Assembly: GCF_014646255.1 (NCBI RefSeq)
Contig: NZ_BMNC01000006.1
Coordinates: 391,502 to 455,501, forward strand
Reading direction: 5' to 3'
Source: Lentzea pudingi
GTDB taxonomy: Bacteria; Actinomycetota; Actinomycetes; Mycobacteriales; Pseudonocardiaceae
DNA length: 64,000 nucleotides
The first letter of the stretch is position 1. Each line of letters starts with the position of its first letter. Below the pieces are notes generated by a model. That model was not told the origin of the DNA, did no database searches, and saw nothing but the letters and a program-made list of their open reading frames with translations. Below, piece after piece: positions 1 to 8,577 of this stretch. The translations under genes and the position numbers were made by a program.

Positions 1-69
1 CGACCTGTTCTCCCCAACAAGCACCTGCCCCACCGCCAGTCTCCAGACGGACCAAATTACCGTCGAAGC

Positions 70-87
70 TTTTGGTCAAAACCAAAA
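70..87 (-). terminator. AT-rich hairpin after the GT1 gene
   Basis: A perfect 7-bp stem (TTTTGGT / ACCAAAA) with a 4-nt loop lies just past the stop codon of the minus-strand glycosyltransferase. It stands out as an AT-rich palindrome in high-GC DNA. There is no clear U-tract on the minus strand, so termination is only a guess and it could be an operator. Bases 1-69 show nothing else recognisable. Confidence 0.25.
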
Positions 88-92
88 AGTCG

Positions 93-1145
93 TCACACAG
101 CGGATACGAGGTGGTCAGGAATATTCGTGAAGACTTCCAAATCGATCATCTGCGCAGCATGGTTCTCAGCAGCGTCATGATAAGTCTTCGTGTTCAGCAC
201 GTGCCGAATCCGTTCGGCGAGAACGGTGGCGGAAAGCCCTTTCACGTCCACCCGCACGCCCAAGCCGAGATCTTCAATTCGATCGGCGTTGCGCGGCTGG
301 TCGGCGAACAAGGGCACCGCGACCATCGGCACGCCCGCCGTCAACGCCTCCCGAACGCCGCTGTAGCCCGCGTGCGTCACGAACACCTTCGCGGTGCCGA
401 GGAGGCGCTGCTGCGGAATCTCCGGTTCGAGGCGGACGTTCGACGGGCGCGGACCGGTCCACTCGCCGTGGCCGATGGCGACGACGGACGGCGCGCCGAC
501 CCGGCCGAGCGCCTCCACGACGATGTGCGGCAGCTTCGAGTCCGGCATCAGCCACCGGGTGTGGGTGCCGAAGGACGCGACGATCTCCGGCCCGTGCTCG
601 ATCGGCTCTCGCTCGATCGGCACGCGGAAGTGGTGCTGGGCCGGGTGCCACGACGCCGGGGTCAGGCCCGCGGTGAGGACCGGGTCGGCCGCGCTGACGC
701 CGAACCGGGCGCGGACCTTGTCCATCAGCTCGTCGAGCAGCGGGATCTCCAGCGGCGCGAACGGGGCGATGTCGACCAGGACGTGCGGGATGCCGAGCAC
801 CTCGGCGGCGATCTGGCCGCCATACTCGCTGGTCTCGCGCACGAGGACGTCGGGACGCCAGGTGCGGGCGAAGTCGAGGACGTTGGCGGCGGACGCGACC
901 ACGAGCGGGCTGGACCAGAGCGGCGCCTTCAGCACGCCGTCGCGTTCCGGGAGCCAGGGTGGCGGTGGCCCGAGGTCGGACGGCGCCGGCACGTCGGGCA
1001 TCACGACGGTGTGCTCGAGGTGCGCCATCGCGGGCCCTGTCGCGATCACGGCCTCGTGCCCGCGCCGCCGGAACGCCCGTGCGAGCGGCACCATCGCCGG
1101 CAGCAGGTGGGAGCCGATGGGCAAGGAAGTCAGGAGTACACGCAC
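93..1145 (-). CDS. GT1-family (MGT/UGT-like) glycosyltransferase
   Basis: This looks like a cytosolic nucleotide-sugar glycosyltransferase of the macrolide glycosyltransferase type, which decorates small hydrophobic acceptors. The N-terminus has the VLLTSLPIGSHLLPAMVPLA pattern of the acceptor-binding Rossmann domain. The C-terminal domain carries the donor-site signature THAGYSGVREAL followed by GVPMVAVPLFADQ near residues 260-285. The frame stays open upstream to 1307, but homology begins at the GTG at 1145; the longer form would overlap the divergent STAS gene. The product is 350 residues, slightly short for the family. No Shine-Dalgarno is visible. The acceptor cannot be named, and no biosynthetic cluster surrounds it. 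Confidence 0.85.
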   Translation of the reverse strand: MRVLLTSLPIGSHLLPAMVPLARAFRRRGHEAVIATGPAMAHLEHTVVMPDVPAPSDLGPPPPWLPERDGVLKAPLWSSPLVVASAANVLDFARTWRPDVLVRETSEYGGQIAAEVLGIPHVLVDIAPFAPLEIPLLDELMDKVRARFGVSAADPVLTAGLTPASWHPAQHHFRVPIEREPIEHGPEIVASFGTHTRWLMPDSKLPHIVVEALGRVGAPSVVAIGHGEWTGPRPSNVRLEPEIPQQRLLGTAKVFVTHAGYSGVREALTAGVPMVAVPLFADQPRNADRIEDLGLGVRVDVKGLSATVLAERIRHVLNTKTYHDAAENHAAQMIDLEVFTNIPDHLVSAV

Positions 1146-1188
1146 GTGAATCAGTTTCGCGACAGCCACCAGTGGGTACAGCTGCGAA

Positions 1189-1512
1189 ATGCTCGAAGTC
1201 ACGGTGACCGAGTCGTCGCCTGCCTCCACCCTCGTCACGGTGTCCGGCGAGCTCGCCGGTACCGGTTCGGAACGGCTGCTCACACGGCTCGACCGCCTGC
1301 TCGACAACGGCCACCGCTATGTCGTGCTGGACCTGGCGGGGGTCACGTTCTGCGATTCCAGCGGGGTGAGCGCACTGGTGCGAGGGCACGCCCGCGCGTC
1401 GGCAGCGGCAGGCGGGCTGAAGCTCGCGGCCGCGTCCGAGCAGGTGACAAGGGTGCTGGAACTGTCGGGCCTCGCGCGGATGCTCGGTCTGCAGTCCACA
1501 GTGGAGGCTTAG
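1189..1512 (+). CDS. STAS-domain anti-sigma factor antagonist
   Basis: This 107-residue single-domain protein has the SpoIIAA-type STAS fold. The phosphorylatable serine lies in the CDSSG motif (S57/S58). Family members bind or release an anti-sigma kinase according to phosphorylation of that serine, so it probably feeds a partner-switching stress-response circuit. No kinase or sigma partner is encoded next to it, so the partner is unlinked. The start has no Shine-Dalgarno; TACAGC sits 7 nt upstream, consistent with a leaderless transcript. Confidence 0.88.
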   Translation: MLEVTVTESSPASTLVTVSGELAGTGSERLLTRLDRLLDNGHRYVVLDLAGVTFCDSSGVSALVRGHARASAAAGGLKLAAASEQVTRVLELSGLARMLGLQSTVEA

Positions 1513-1553
1513 CGGCAGACCGGGCGCGTTCTCCCGCGTGCCATGATGGCGGG

Positions 1554-1910
1554 GTGGAGTCCACGCGCATCGACCGCTGGCTGTGGGCGGTCCGGTTGAC
1601 CAAGACCCGCCCCGACGCCTCCCAGGCGTGCAAGGGCGGTCACGTGCGCATCAACGACAAGCCCGCGAAGGCGTCGGCGACGGTCGTGCCGGGCGACCGG
1701 GTCCGCGTTCGCGTGAACGACAAGACCTGGACCGTCGAGGTGGTGCGGGTGATCCAGAAGCGCGTCGGCGCGGCGATCGCCGTGAGCTGCTTCATCGACC
1801 GCACTCCCCCGCCTCCCGTGGAGCTCCCGATCGCCCGGCGTGACCGGGGCGCGGGGCGTCCGACGAAACGGGAACGGCGCGTGCTGGACCAGTTCCGGTC
1901 ACAGAACTGA
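1554..1910 (+). CDS. S4-domain RNA-binding protein (Hsp15-like)
   Basis: The 118-residue protein begins with an S4 RNA-binding domain (IDRWLWAVRLTKTR then GGHVRINDKPAKAS) and ends in a basic tail. This is the Hsp15/RlbA type, which in E. coli binds stalled 50S subunits carrying nascent chains; that role is inferred from family. The GTG at 1554 is chosen because the S4 domain begins there, although the frame is open far upstream. The 3' end overlaps the convergent sirtuin gene by 12 nt. Confidence 0.85.
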   Translation: MESTRIDRWLWAVRLTKTRPDASQACKGGHVRINDKPAKASATVVPGDRVRVRVNDKTWTVEVVRVIQKRVGAAIAVSCFIDRTPPPPVELPIARRDRGAGRPTKRERRVLDQFRSQN

Positions 1911-2765
1911 GTCGGCGAGCTCCGTCAGCGATGTGCCCAGCGGCAGGTCGACCCTCAACGACGCGTGCGCGTCACCGCGCGTCTCACCCCGGTTGATGAT
2001 CACCACCGGGATTCCGGCGGTGGCGGCCCTCCGCACGAACCTGAGCCCCGACATGACCGTCAGCGAGGAACCGAGGACCAGCAGGGACCGCGCGGTGTCG
2101 ACGAGCTCGTAGCACTGGTCGACGCGGGGCCGCGGCACGTTCTCGCCGAAGAACACGACGTCCGGCTTGAGCACGCCACCGCACTCCGCGCACGGGACGA
2201 CCTCGAAGCCCCGCACGGTCTCCTCGGGCAGGAAGACGTCGCCGTCCGGGTTAACCTCGTCCGTCGTCACGTGGAAGTCCGGGTTCGCCTCGCGCAGGCG
2301 GCGGTCGAGGTCGATGCGCGGCGAGAGCAGCCCGCAGTCCAGGCAGATCACGCGGTCGAGGCCGCCGTGCAGTTCCACGACGTCTTGCGAGCCCGCGGCC
2401 TGGTGCAGGCCGTCGACGTTCTGGGTGATGACGCCGGAGAGCTTGCCCGACAGCCTGGTGACGGCGTGGTGGCCCGCGTTCGGGTGCGCGCGGGCGATGG
2501 TGCGCCAGCCGACGTGGCTGCGCGCCCAGTAGCGCTGCCGGCCGGCCTCGCTGGAGGTGAACTCGTCGTAGGTCATGGGGGTGTGCTTGCGCAGGGACCC
2601 GCCCTCGCCGCGGTAGTCGGGGATGCCGGACTCGGTGGAGAGGCCCGCGCCGCTGAGCACCAGCACCCCACCCTCCGCGACGATCGGCACGACGTCGGTG
2701 AGGGTGGTGGCGCGCGGCAGCGACGGACCCTGGTTCGTCCAGCTCAGAGTGGGTCTGGTTCGCAC
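1899..2765 (-). CDS. Sir2-family NAD-dependent protein deacylase
   Basis: Sirtuins remove acyl groups from lysines using NAD and release nicotinamide. The GAGLSTESGIPDYR NAD-binding motif (about 39-52), TQNVDGLH, catalytic His133 in ELHGG and two CxxC pairs (C141/C144 and C192/C195) for the structural zinc are all present. A long insert lies between the two zinc-ligand pairs. The 288-residue length is usual. The GTG start lies 1 nt after the stop of the GH5 gene upstream on the same strand, so the two may be co-transcribed although they share no obvious function. Confidence 0.93.
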   Translation of the reverse strand: MRTRPTLSWTNQGPSLPRATTLTDVVPIVAEGGVLVLSGAGLSTESGIPDYRGEGGSLRKHTPMTYDEFTSSEAGRQRYWARSHVGWRTIARAHPNAGHHAVTRLSGKLSGVITQNVDGLHQAAGSQDVVELHGGLDRVICLDCGLLSPRIDLDRRLREANPDFHVTTDEVNPDGDVFLPEETVRGFEVVPCAECGGVLKPDVVFFGENVPRPRVDQCYELVDTARSLLVLGSSLTVMSGLRFVRRAATAGIPVVIINRGETRGDAHASLRVDLPLGTSLTELADSVL

Positions 2766-2766
2766 T

Positions 2767-4461
2767 TCACCAGCTTACGTACCACTGTCGAATCTCGGCC
2801 TCCGCCGCCGCGACGTTGCCGTTCGACGGGGCTGTGACCAGCGCGAACTGCCGTCCCGCACCCGATCGCAGGAGCAGCTTGTCGTCCACGACCGCCGAGG
2901 CGGCCGAGCTGACCACGAGCGGCGAGCGCAGCGACTCGGGCAGGTGGAGTTCGGTCGGCGCGGTGCCCCCGTTCGAGTCCCAGACGATGACGGCGAACGG
3001 CGCCGAGCCGACCAGCGTGCGGACGTTCGCCAGTGGGATCTGCTGCCAGGTCTGATAGGCGCGGTCCTCGTAGGTGAACGCGAGCGTGGTGCCCGCGACT
3101 GCCTGCGGGTAGATCCGGTCGACGATGGCGCGGTCGACGGTCAGCACCGGGTTGCCGGCCGCGTCGAGCTTGACCGCCGAGAAGTGCTCGTCGTTCATGG
3201 CGTCGCCGTCGGTCTTGACCTTGTTCGGGTTGTCGTTCATCAGCTCGCGGTGGCGGCCGTAGTTGGTGTCCCAGTGCCACTGGCTGCCCGAGATCACGCT
3301 GCCGCGCGGTGCCGACCACCAGCGCGCGCCCGGTGCCGTCGAGTCGAGGCCCTGGTAGATCGCCTTCAGCACCGACGGCGTCTTGTCGGAGGTGAAACCC
3401 GAGACCGGATGGCCGAACTCGGAGACGATCGAGGTGGTGCCGAGTGCCCTGGCGCGGTCCCGGATCGTGCCGAACGCCTGCGTGTACTGGCCGTCCCCCG
3501 CCTTACCTGGCATGAGGAGGCCGGACTGCGCCTTGCCGTCGTAGAAGTGCGCGTTGAACACGAACCGCTCGCCGAGCGCCGGCACCAGTGCGAGGCCGCC
3601 GGGTTCGGCGAAGAAGTCGACGTTCTGGTTCCAGAACACCAGCGGCTCCACGAAAGCGGGCTTGGTCGTCCAGCCCGCCTCGTCCATCTCCGCGCGGAAA
3701 CGGTGGTAGAACGGCATCAGGAGATCGCGCTCCCACATTTGCGACGTCTGACCGGCGTCGTACTTGCCCGCGTAGGGCTCGTTGAGCGGGTCGACACCGA
3801 CGACGAGTTTGAACTCGTTGGCGGGCAACGCGTGCTTGACGTGCTTGAGAGCCTCGCCGGCCGCGTTGACGAACGAGTCCTGCACACCGTTGCGGTTGTG
3901 CCAGAAATCGTAGGTGGCGGCCGTGACGGCGTTGTTGTTCTTCATGTTCTGGCCCCAGTGGGCGCAGAGGCCGCACGATTCCTTGGGATAACCGCTCGCC
4001 GCCCACGCCGGCGCGCCGTCGCCGGTGTACCAGCTGTCCTTGTTGAACAGGTGGCGCGAGTAGAGGTCCTGGTGGAAGTCGAGGTAGACGCGGACGCCCT
4101 CGTCGGTGAAGGTCCGCAGCTGCGCCGTCACGCCGTCGAGGTAGGCGTGGTCGATCTGGCCGCGCTGCGGTTCGATCCAGGCCCACGTCAGCAGGAACCG
4201 CACGGCGTTCGCGCCGGTCAGCTGCTTCATGGCCCGCGCGGACCTGCGCGCGTCCGCCGTGCTCGCGAACGGGAGTCCGCGGTACTCGGCGAGTTTCGCC
4301 GTGCCGGAGACGTTGAAGCCGCGCAACACCACCTCACGGCCGTGTTCGTCGCGGAAGACCCCGCCGGACACCCGCAGCTCGGAGCCGTCGAACTCCGCGC
4401 GTGCCGGTGTGACCGTGAGGGAGAGGAGGAACAGGACCACCAGGAGAACCGCTCGCCGCAT
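2767..4461 (-). CDS. Secreted GH5 glycoside hydrolase, endoglycoceramidase-like
   Basis: A Sec signal peptide (residues 1-22, ending ARA) precedes a GH5 TIM barrel. The acid/base Glu228 lies in LNEP, the nucleophile Glu348 in SEFG, and YLDFHQD is also present. The arrangement and the C-terminal beta domain match endoglycoceramidases, which release the whole glycan from glycosphingolipids; an endo-beta-glucosidase on another glycolipid is possible. The product is 564 residues. The ATG at 4461 is preferred over the in-frame ATG at 4495-4497 because it gives a clean signal peptide and follows AAAGG. It would act outside the cell. Confidence 0.85.
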   Translation of the reverse strand: MRRAVLLVVLFLLSLTVTPARAEFDGSELRVSGGVFRDEHGREVVLRGFNVSGTAKLAEYRGLPFASTADARRSARAMKQLTGANAVRFLLTWAWIEPQRGQIDHAYLDGVTAQLRTFTDEGVRVYLDFHQDLYSRHLFNKDSWYTGDGAPAWAASGYPKESCGLCAHWGQNMKNNNAVTAATYDFWHNRNGVQDSFVNAAGEALKHVKHALPANEFKLVVGVDPLNEPYAGKYDAGQTSQMWERDLLMPFYHRFRAEMDEAGWTTKPAFVEPLVFWNQNVDFFAEPGGLALVPALGERFVFNAHFYDGKAQSGLLMPGKAGDGQYTQAFGTIRDRARALGTTSIVSEFGHPVSGFTSDKTPSVLKAIYQGLDSTAPGARWWSAPRGSVISGSQWHWDTNYGRHRELMNDNPNKVKTDGDAMNDEHFSAVKLDAAGNPVLTVDRAIVDRIYPQAVAGTTLAFTYEDRAYQTWQQIPLANVRTLVGSAPFAVIVWDSNGGTAPTELHLPESLRSPLVVSSAASAVVDDKLLLRSGAGRQFALVTAPSNGNVAAAEAEIRQWYVSW

Positions 4462-4610
4462 CGCCGCCGCCTTTGGGAACGTGAACGAGATTCGCATTGC
4501 ACCGTAACCGGTGAAGGCGCGTTCGACCAGCGTTCGACTGCGGGAAGATGCCTGATGGGCCGGGTGGCGGAGCGGCCTGGACTCCTCCGGGCCGCCCGCC
4601 GGGATGCCGG

Positions 4611-5492
4611 TCAGCTGAAGGTCGCCGCCACCAGTTCCGCGGTCTTGGCGAGCAGCGGTTCGTCGGCGCCGCCAGTCGGTTCGTCCTTGCGCGTCGACAG
4701 GACCGCGATCACGATCGGCGCGCGGCCGGGCGGGAACGCGATGCCGGCGTCGTTGGTCGTGCCGTAGCTGCCGGTACCGGTCTTGTCGCCCCAGCCCCAC
4801 GCGGCGGGCAGTCCGGCGCGGATCCGCTTGCCGCCGGTCGTGTTGGCCAGCAACCACTTCGTGAGCTGGTCGGCGTCGTTGCTGTTGAGGGCGTGGCCCA
4901 GCGTCAGGCGCGCGTAGCTCTGGCCGATGGCGCGCGGTGACGTCGTGTCGGTGACGCGGCCGGGTTCCGCCGAGTTCAGCTCCGGCTCCCAGCGGTCGAG
5001 GCGCGTGACCGGGTCGCCGATCGACCGGCTGAAGCGGCTGATCGCCGTCGGGCCGCCGAGTTCCCTGAGCAGCAGGTTGGCCGCACAGTTGTCGCTGTAG
5101 GTGATGGTCGCCTCGCACAGGGCCGAGACGGTCATGCCGTTCGCGAGGTTCTCGGGCTTGCCGGTGATCGGCCCGTATCCCGACTTGTCCACATCGGACT
5201 TCGTGTACGTGATCACCTTGCCCAGCAACGTCCCGTCGCGGTCCTTGCGCAGGACCGCGGCGGCCGCGATGGTCTTGAAGGTCGAGCACATCGGGAAGAG
5301 CTCGTCCGCGCGGTGCAGCACCGTGCGACCGGTACCGGTGTCGGCGGCGAACACGCCGAGGCGCGCGTTGTGCTGCTTCTCGAGCTCGCGCAGCCTGCCG
5401 GTGATCGTCGAGGCCTGCGCCTGGGCGGGAACCGCCACCGCCAGCGCCGCTCCGGCACCCAAAGTCAGCACCGCACGTCGGTTGAAGCTCAA
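4611..5492 (-). CDS. bla: Class A beta-lactamase (Tat-exported)
   Basis: This is a serine hydrolase that opens beta-lactam rings. All class A landmarks are present: C69-S70-T-F-K73, S-D-N at 133-135, the general base Glu169 in the omega-loop ExxLN, and K237-T-G. The N-terminus (NRRAVLTLG and a hydrophobic run) is a Tat-type signal peptide, usual for actinomycete class A enzymes. The Cys before Ser70 is typical of many carbapenem-hydrolysing enzymes but does not define the spectrum. The start is TTG with an AGGA-containing ribosome binding site. No blaI/blaR regulator lies nearby. Confidence 0.94.
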   Translation of the reverse strand: MSFNRRAVLTLGAGAALAVAVPAQAQASTITGRLRELEKQHNARLGVFAADTGTGRTVLHRADELFPMCSTFKTIAAAAVLRKDRDGTLLGKVITYTKSDVDKSGYGPITGKPENLANGMTVSALCEATITYSDNCAANLLLRELGGPTAISRFSRSIGDPVTRLDRWEPELNSAEPGRVTDTTSPRAIGQSYARLTLGHALNSNDADQLTKWLLANTTGGKRIRAGLPAAWGWGDKTGTGSYGTTNDAGIAFPPGRAPIVIAVLSTRKDEPTGGADEPLLAKTAELVAATFS

Positions 5493-5555
5493 CGTCCTGT
5501 CCCCTCTTCCGGAAACCTCTCCACCGAACAGGACGCGCGGGAGATCAACTGGTTG

Positions 5556-6386
5556 TCACCCGATCCGGCGCCAGCACGCGAGGTACGTGAGCGCGGCGAT
5601 CGACGACCCGGCCGAGGCGAACGTGCCGGCACCGAGGTAGATCACCCACTCGTCGGCGTTCAGACCCTCCTCGGCCAGCGAGAAACCCCACAGGATCGCG
5701 CCCAGGGCGAGGGTGACCATCGCGGCGACGGACCAGAAGACGACCAGCACGACACGTCCCACTCTGCGCGGTCCGGTGTAAGGCCGCAGGGATCCCTTGC
5801 GCTGCAACCACCACGCGGCCAGCGCGGCGATGCCGAGCGCGATGCCGTCCGCGGCGAGGGTGTCGCTGAGGCGGTGCCACTTCGCCGTCAGCGTGTACTG
5901 GCCGATCGCCGTCGCCCACGGCAGCACGAAGAACAGCATCACGCCGCGCCACTTCCACGGCACCACGATGACCGCCGCGAACAGCACGGTCATCGCGATC
6001 GTCGTGTGTCCACTCGGGAGACTGTTGTGCGCGTAGTCGCCGGTGACCTCGACCAGTGCCGGGCGCGGCAGGACGAACCGCTTGAGCACCTGCACCACGA
6101 GCTGACCGGCGACGATCACGCCGACCGCCGCGACCGTGAGGTCCCAGCGCTTCCTGAGCACGCCGACGAGCGCGACCACCACCACCGCGGCGGCCAGCGA
6201 GTACACGGTGATCTGGCCGAGCGCGTTCCAGGCGGCGTCCGACTCGGAGACGTCGTCCTGGTCCGCGCCGCGCAGGGCCGCGTTCTCGATGGTCTGGCCG
6301 GCCCTCGTGAGCACCGCGAGGACGTACACGACCGCCGCGAAGACGAAGCCGGACGCCGCGACCACGGGCCACCGTCGAAGGTTCAC
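5556..6386 (-). CDS. PAP2-family membrane phosphatase
   Basis: This polytopic membrane protein (276 residues) of the PAP2/undecaprenyl-diphosphatase-like family probably removes phosphate from lipid phosphates at the outer face of the membrane. Conserved parts are K102...RP, PSGH at 124-127, and HxxxD at 171-175. The arginine that normally starts the third motif (SRxxxxxHxxxD) is not at its expected place, so the active site is partly degenerate. Start is GTG. The substrate (undecaprenyl or phosphatidyl) cannot be told. Confidence 0.85.
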   Translation of the reverse strand: MNLRRWPVVAASGFVFAAVVYVLAVLTRAGQTIENAALRGADQDDVSESDAAWNALGQITVYSLAAAVVVVALVGVLRKRWDLTVAAVGVIVAGQLVVQVLKRFVLPRPALVEVTGDYAHNSLPSGHTTIAMTVLFAAVIVVPWKWRGVMLFFVLPWATAIGQYTLTAKWHRLSDTLAADGIALGIAALAAWWLQRKGSLRPYTGPRRVGRVVLVVFWSVAAMVTLALGAILWGFSLAEEGLNADEWVIYLGAGTFASAGSSIAALTYLACWRRIG

Positions 6387-6601
6387 GCTTGCCCACTCTG
6401 CCGCCGTTCGGCCCAGCGCGCAGGGTGAAGATCAACGGGACGTGCTGTCCGGCGCGGGCGGCTGGTGCACCTCACGCGGGCGGCAGGTCTGGCCAAACCG
6501 CGGACCGCTGCTCCGGACCTGTGCGGGTAGGTACCGCGGTGGCTCGCCCGCAGGTATCCCTGCGACGCGGTGGTGCACCAGGAGACATTCTGCCGCAGTG
6601 G

Positions 6602-7000
6602 TCACCGGCGCCGGTCGGTCGTCCCCCACCCGGGCGGCGCGATCCGCTCCGTCGCCTCGGGATCGACGGCGTGCCGGGCCACGTGCCGGCCGGGCTGCGG
6701 CTTCTTGCCCATCAGCATGAGCGTCACGGCGACGATCAGGCCGAGGGTGGCGAGGCCCGCAGCCACGGCGCGGGCGGCCGGGTGGTCGAGGATCAGGGTG
6801 CAGATCGTGAGGGCGAGCACGAGAGCGGCGATCGGGCCGATGACGGCGAGGTCCGAGCGGTCCTCGGGCTCCTGGACGGGCTCGGGCTTGGGTGGTGGCA
6901 CCTGGGCGACAGGCGCGTAGACCTCGATCGTCTCGAAGTTCCCGCGCGGCTGTTCGTAGGGCGGCTGCCGTAAGCCGGGAGGGACCGTCACCCACGCCAT
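6602..7000 (-). CDS. Small two-TM membrane protein, unknown function
   Basis: A short proline-rich cytoplasmic N-terminus is followed by two hydrophobic segments (about residues 53-72 and 77-97) and a charged tail. No catalytic motif is visible. The ATG at 7000 gives 132 residues; an in-frame ATG at 7060 would place the start 27 nt from the divergent amidotransferase. The 215-nt gap between this gene and the PAP2 gene contains no recognisable gene, only GC-rich imperfect inverted repeats. Confidence 0.6.
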   Translation of the reverse strand: MAWVTVPPGLRQPPYEQPRGNFETIEVYAPVAQVPPPKPEPVQEPEDRSDLAVIGPIAALVLALTICTLILDHPAARAVAAGLATLGLIVAVTLMLMGKKPQPGRHVARHAVDPEATERIAPPGWGTTDRRR

Positions 7001-7086
7001 GCTGCCCGAGGAAGGCGCGTCGCCGCAAACCTCCCATCGCGGTCTGCTAGGTGTTCCCATGTAGCACTGGGTTCGAGGAGGTCGTC

Positions 7087-7911
7087 ATGTGCCGGTGGCT
7101 CGCGTATTCCGGTTCGCCGGTGTTGCTGGAGGAGTTGCTCTACGCGCCGGAGAACTCGCTCGTCATGCAGTCGAAGCACGCCCGGCTGGGTGCGACGGCG
7201 GTGAACGGTGACGGGTTCGGGATCGGCTGGTACGGCAGCACGAGCGCTCCCGGTCTCTTCCTGAGCACCGAGCCCGCCTGGAACGACCGCAACCTGCGGG
7301 AACTGTCCGCGCAGATCACCGTCGACCGGGTGTTCGCGCACGTGCGGGCGTCCACGGGCGGGGCGGTGCAGCGGTCGAACTGCCACCCGTTCCGGCACCA
7401 GAACTGGCTGTGGATGCACAACGGGCTGATCGCGAAGTTCCCGCTGGTGCGGCGCGAGCTGGTGCTGGCGATCGACCCCGTGCTGTTCCCGCTGATCGAG
7501 GGGTCGACGGACTCGGAGGTCATGTTCTACCTGGCCGTCAGCTTCGGGCTGGAGCAGGACCCGCCGGCCGCGGTGGCGCGGATGGTCGAGTTCGTCGAGG
7601 ACGTCGGGCGGCGGGCCGGGGTGGAGTACCCGGTCCAGATGACGGTCGCGGTCACGGACGGGTCGACGACCTGGGCGTTCCGGTATTCGAGCCGAGGGAA
7701 GTCGCGCAGTCTCTACCACAGCACCGACGTGTCGACGTTGCGTCGCCAGTACCCGGACAACCCGGCGCTGCACCACCTCACCGACGACTCGCGGCTCATC
7801 GTGTCCGAGCCGCTGGCCGACCTGGTCGGGGCGTGGCAGGAGGTGCCGGAGTCGACGTGCGTGGTGGTCAGGACCGGCGTCGAGGAGGAGTTGCTGGCGT
7901 TCAAGCCGTGA
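7087..7911 (+). CDS. Class II glutamine amidotransferase (YafJ/EgtC-like)
   Basis: This is an Ntn-hydrolase with the nucleophile Cys2 directly after the initiator Met (MCRWLAYSG). A GDGFGIGWY loop and a WMHNG segment are typical of the GATase_6 family. It would release ammonia from glutamine or hydrolyse a gamma-glutamyl bond. EgtC is the nearest named relative, but no other ergothioneine genes are nearby, so the substrate is open. A strong GAGGAGG binding site precedes the ATG at 7087, which is also required to expose Cys2. The product is 274 residues. Confidence 0.88.
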   Translation: MCRWLAYSGSPVLLEELLYAPENSLVMQSKHARLGATAVNGDGFGIGWYGSTSAPGLFLSTEPAWNDRNLRELSAQITVDRVFAHVRASTGGAVQRSNCHPFRHQNWLWMHNGLIAKFPLVRRELVLAIDPVLFPLIEGSTDSEVMFYLAVSFGLEQDPPAAVARMVEFVEDVGRRAGVEYPVQMTVAVTDGSTTWAFRYSSRGKSRSLYHSTDVSTLRRQYPDNPALHHLTDDSRLIVSEPLADLVGAWQEVPESTCVVVRTGVEEELLAFKP

Positions 7912-7998
7912 ATCGTCAGGTGACCGTCAGTTGACGAACCGCGATTCGTCGTAGCGTCTGGTGCTGCCGCCGCCACGGACCCCTCGGAGAGGTTCCTC

Positions 7999-8577
7999 AT
8001 GCTCACCACGGCAGCGGCAGCACTCATCGCACTGTCCGCCCTCGCACCGGCGCAGGACGAAGCACCCGTCCTCGAGGTCGTGACCGTCAACGGCTCGGGT
8101 TGCGCGGCGGGCGACGCCGACGTCAAGACCGACGGCCGGACGTTCACCATCGGCTACCACACGTTCCTGGCCAGGGCGGGCAACGGCTCGTCACCGCTCG
8201 ACGCGCGCAAGAACTGCCAGATCAGCCTGCGGGTGAACGTGCCGCAGGGCTCCACCTACGGGCTCGCGAGAACCACCTACGAGGGCTATGCGCACCTGCA
8301 GAGCGGCGCTACCGGGCTCAGCCGGGTCAGCACCTACCTGCAGGGCACCTCGCCCACCGCGAGCGTGAGCCAGCCGTTCACCGGGCCGTTCAGCGGCAGC
8401 TGGCAGACCCGCTACCGCCCGGACTCGGACGAGATCCAGTGGGCGGCGTGCGGGGAGAGGCGGAACATCAACGTCAACGCCGAGGTCCGCGTCGTGCTCG
8501 GCGACGCGGACCCCGAGCGGCTCAGCTTCGCGAACGTGGAGTCCAGCCGCGGCGCGGTGCGCGTGCGGCGCTGCTGA
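7999..8577 (+). CDS. Secreted DUF4360-family protein
   Basis: The 192-residue protein has a short N-terminal signal peptide (cleavage probably after the APAQ region) and the DUF4360 pattern: NGSGC near the mature N-terminus, then SVxVPxG-like beta strands and paired cysteines. Function is unknown; family members are small secreted beta-sandwich proteins of actinomycetes and fungi. A possible promoter (TTGACG at 7931) with an overlapping GACGAA/TTCGTC inverted repeat lies upstream. The last 56 nt overlap the convergent GT87 gene. Confidence 0.8.
   Translation: MLTTAAAALIALSALAPAQDEAPVLEVVTVNGSGCAAGDADVKTDGRTFTIGYHTFLARAGNGSSPLDARKNCQISLRVNVPQGSTYGLARTTYEGYAHLQSGATGLSRVSTYLQGTSPTASVSQPFTGPFSGSWQTRYRPDSDEIQWAACGERRNINVNAEVRVVLGDADPERLSFANVESSRGAVRVRRC

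Noticed and set aside
72..1910. A 612-codon open frame spanning the GT1 gene, the STAS gene and the S4 gene
   Set aside because: Only its last 118 codons (from 1554) show homology; the rest is antisense or out of frame to real genes in GC-rich DNA.
5556..6386. A bacA/UppP undecaprenyl diphosphatase linked to the adjacent beta-lactamase as a resistance island
   Set aside because: It is PAP2-type, not BacA-type, and no regulator or shared operon links it to the beta-lactamase gene beyond adjacency.
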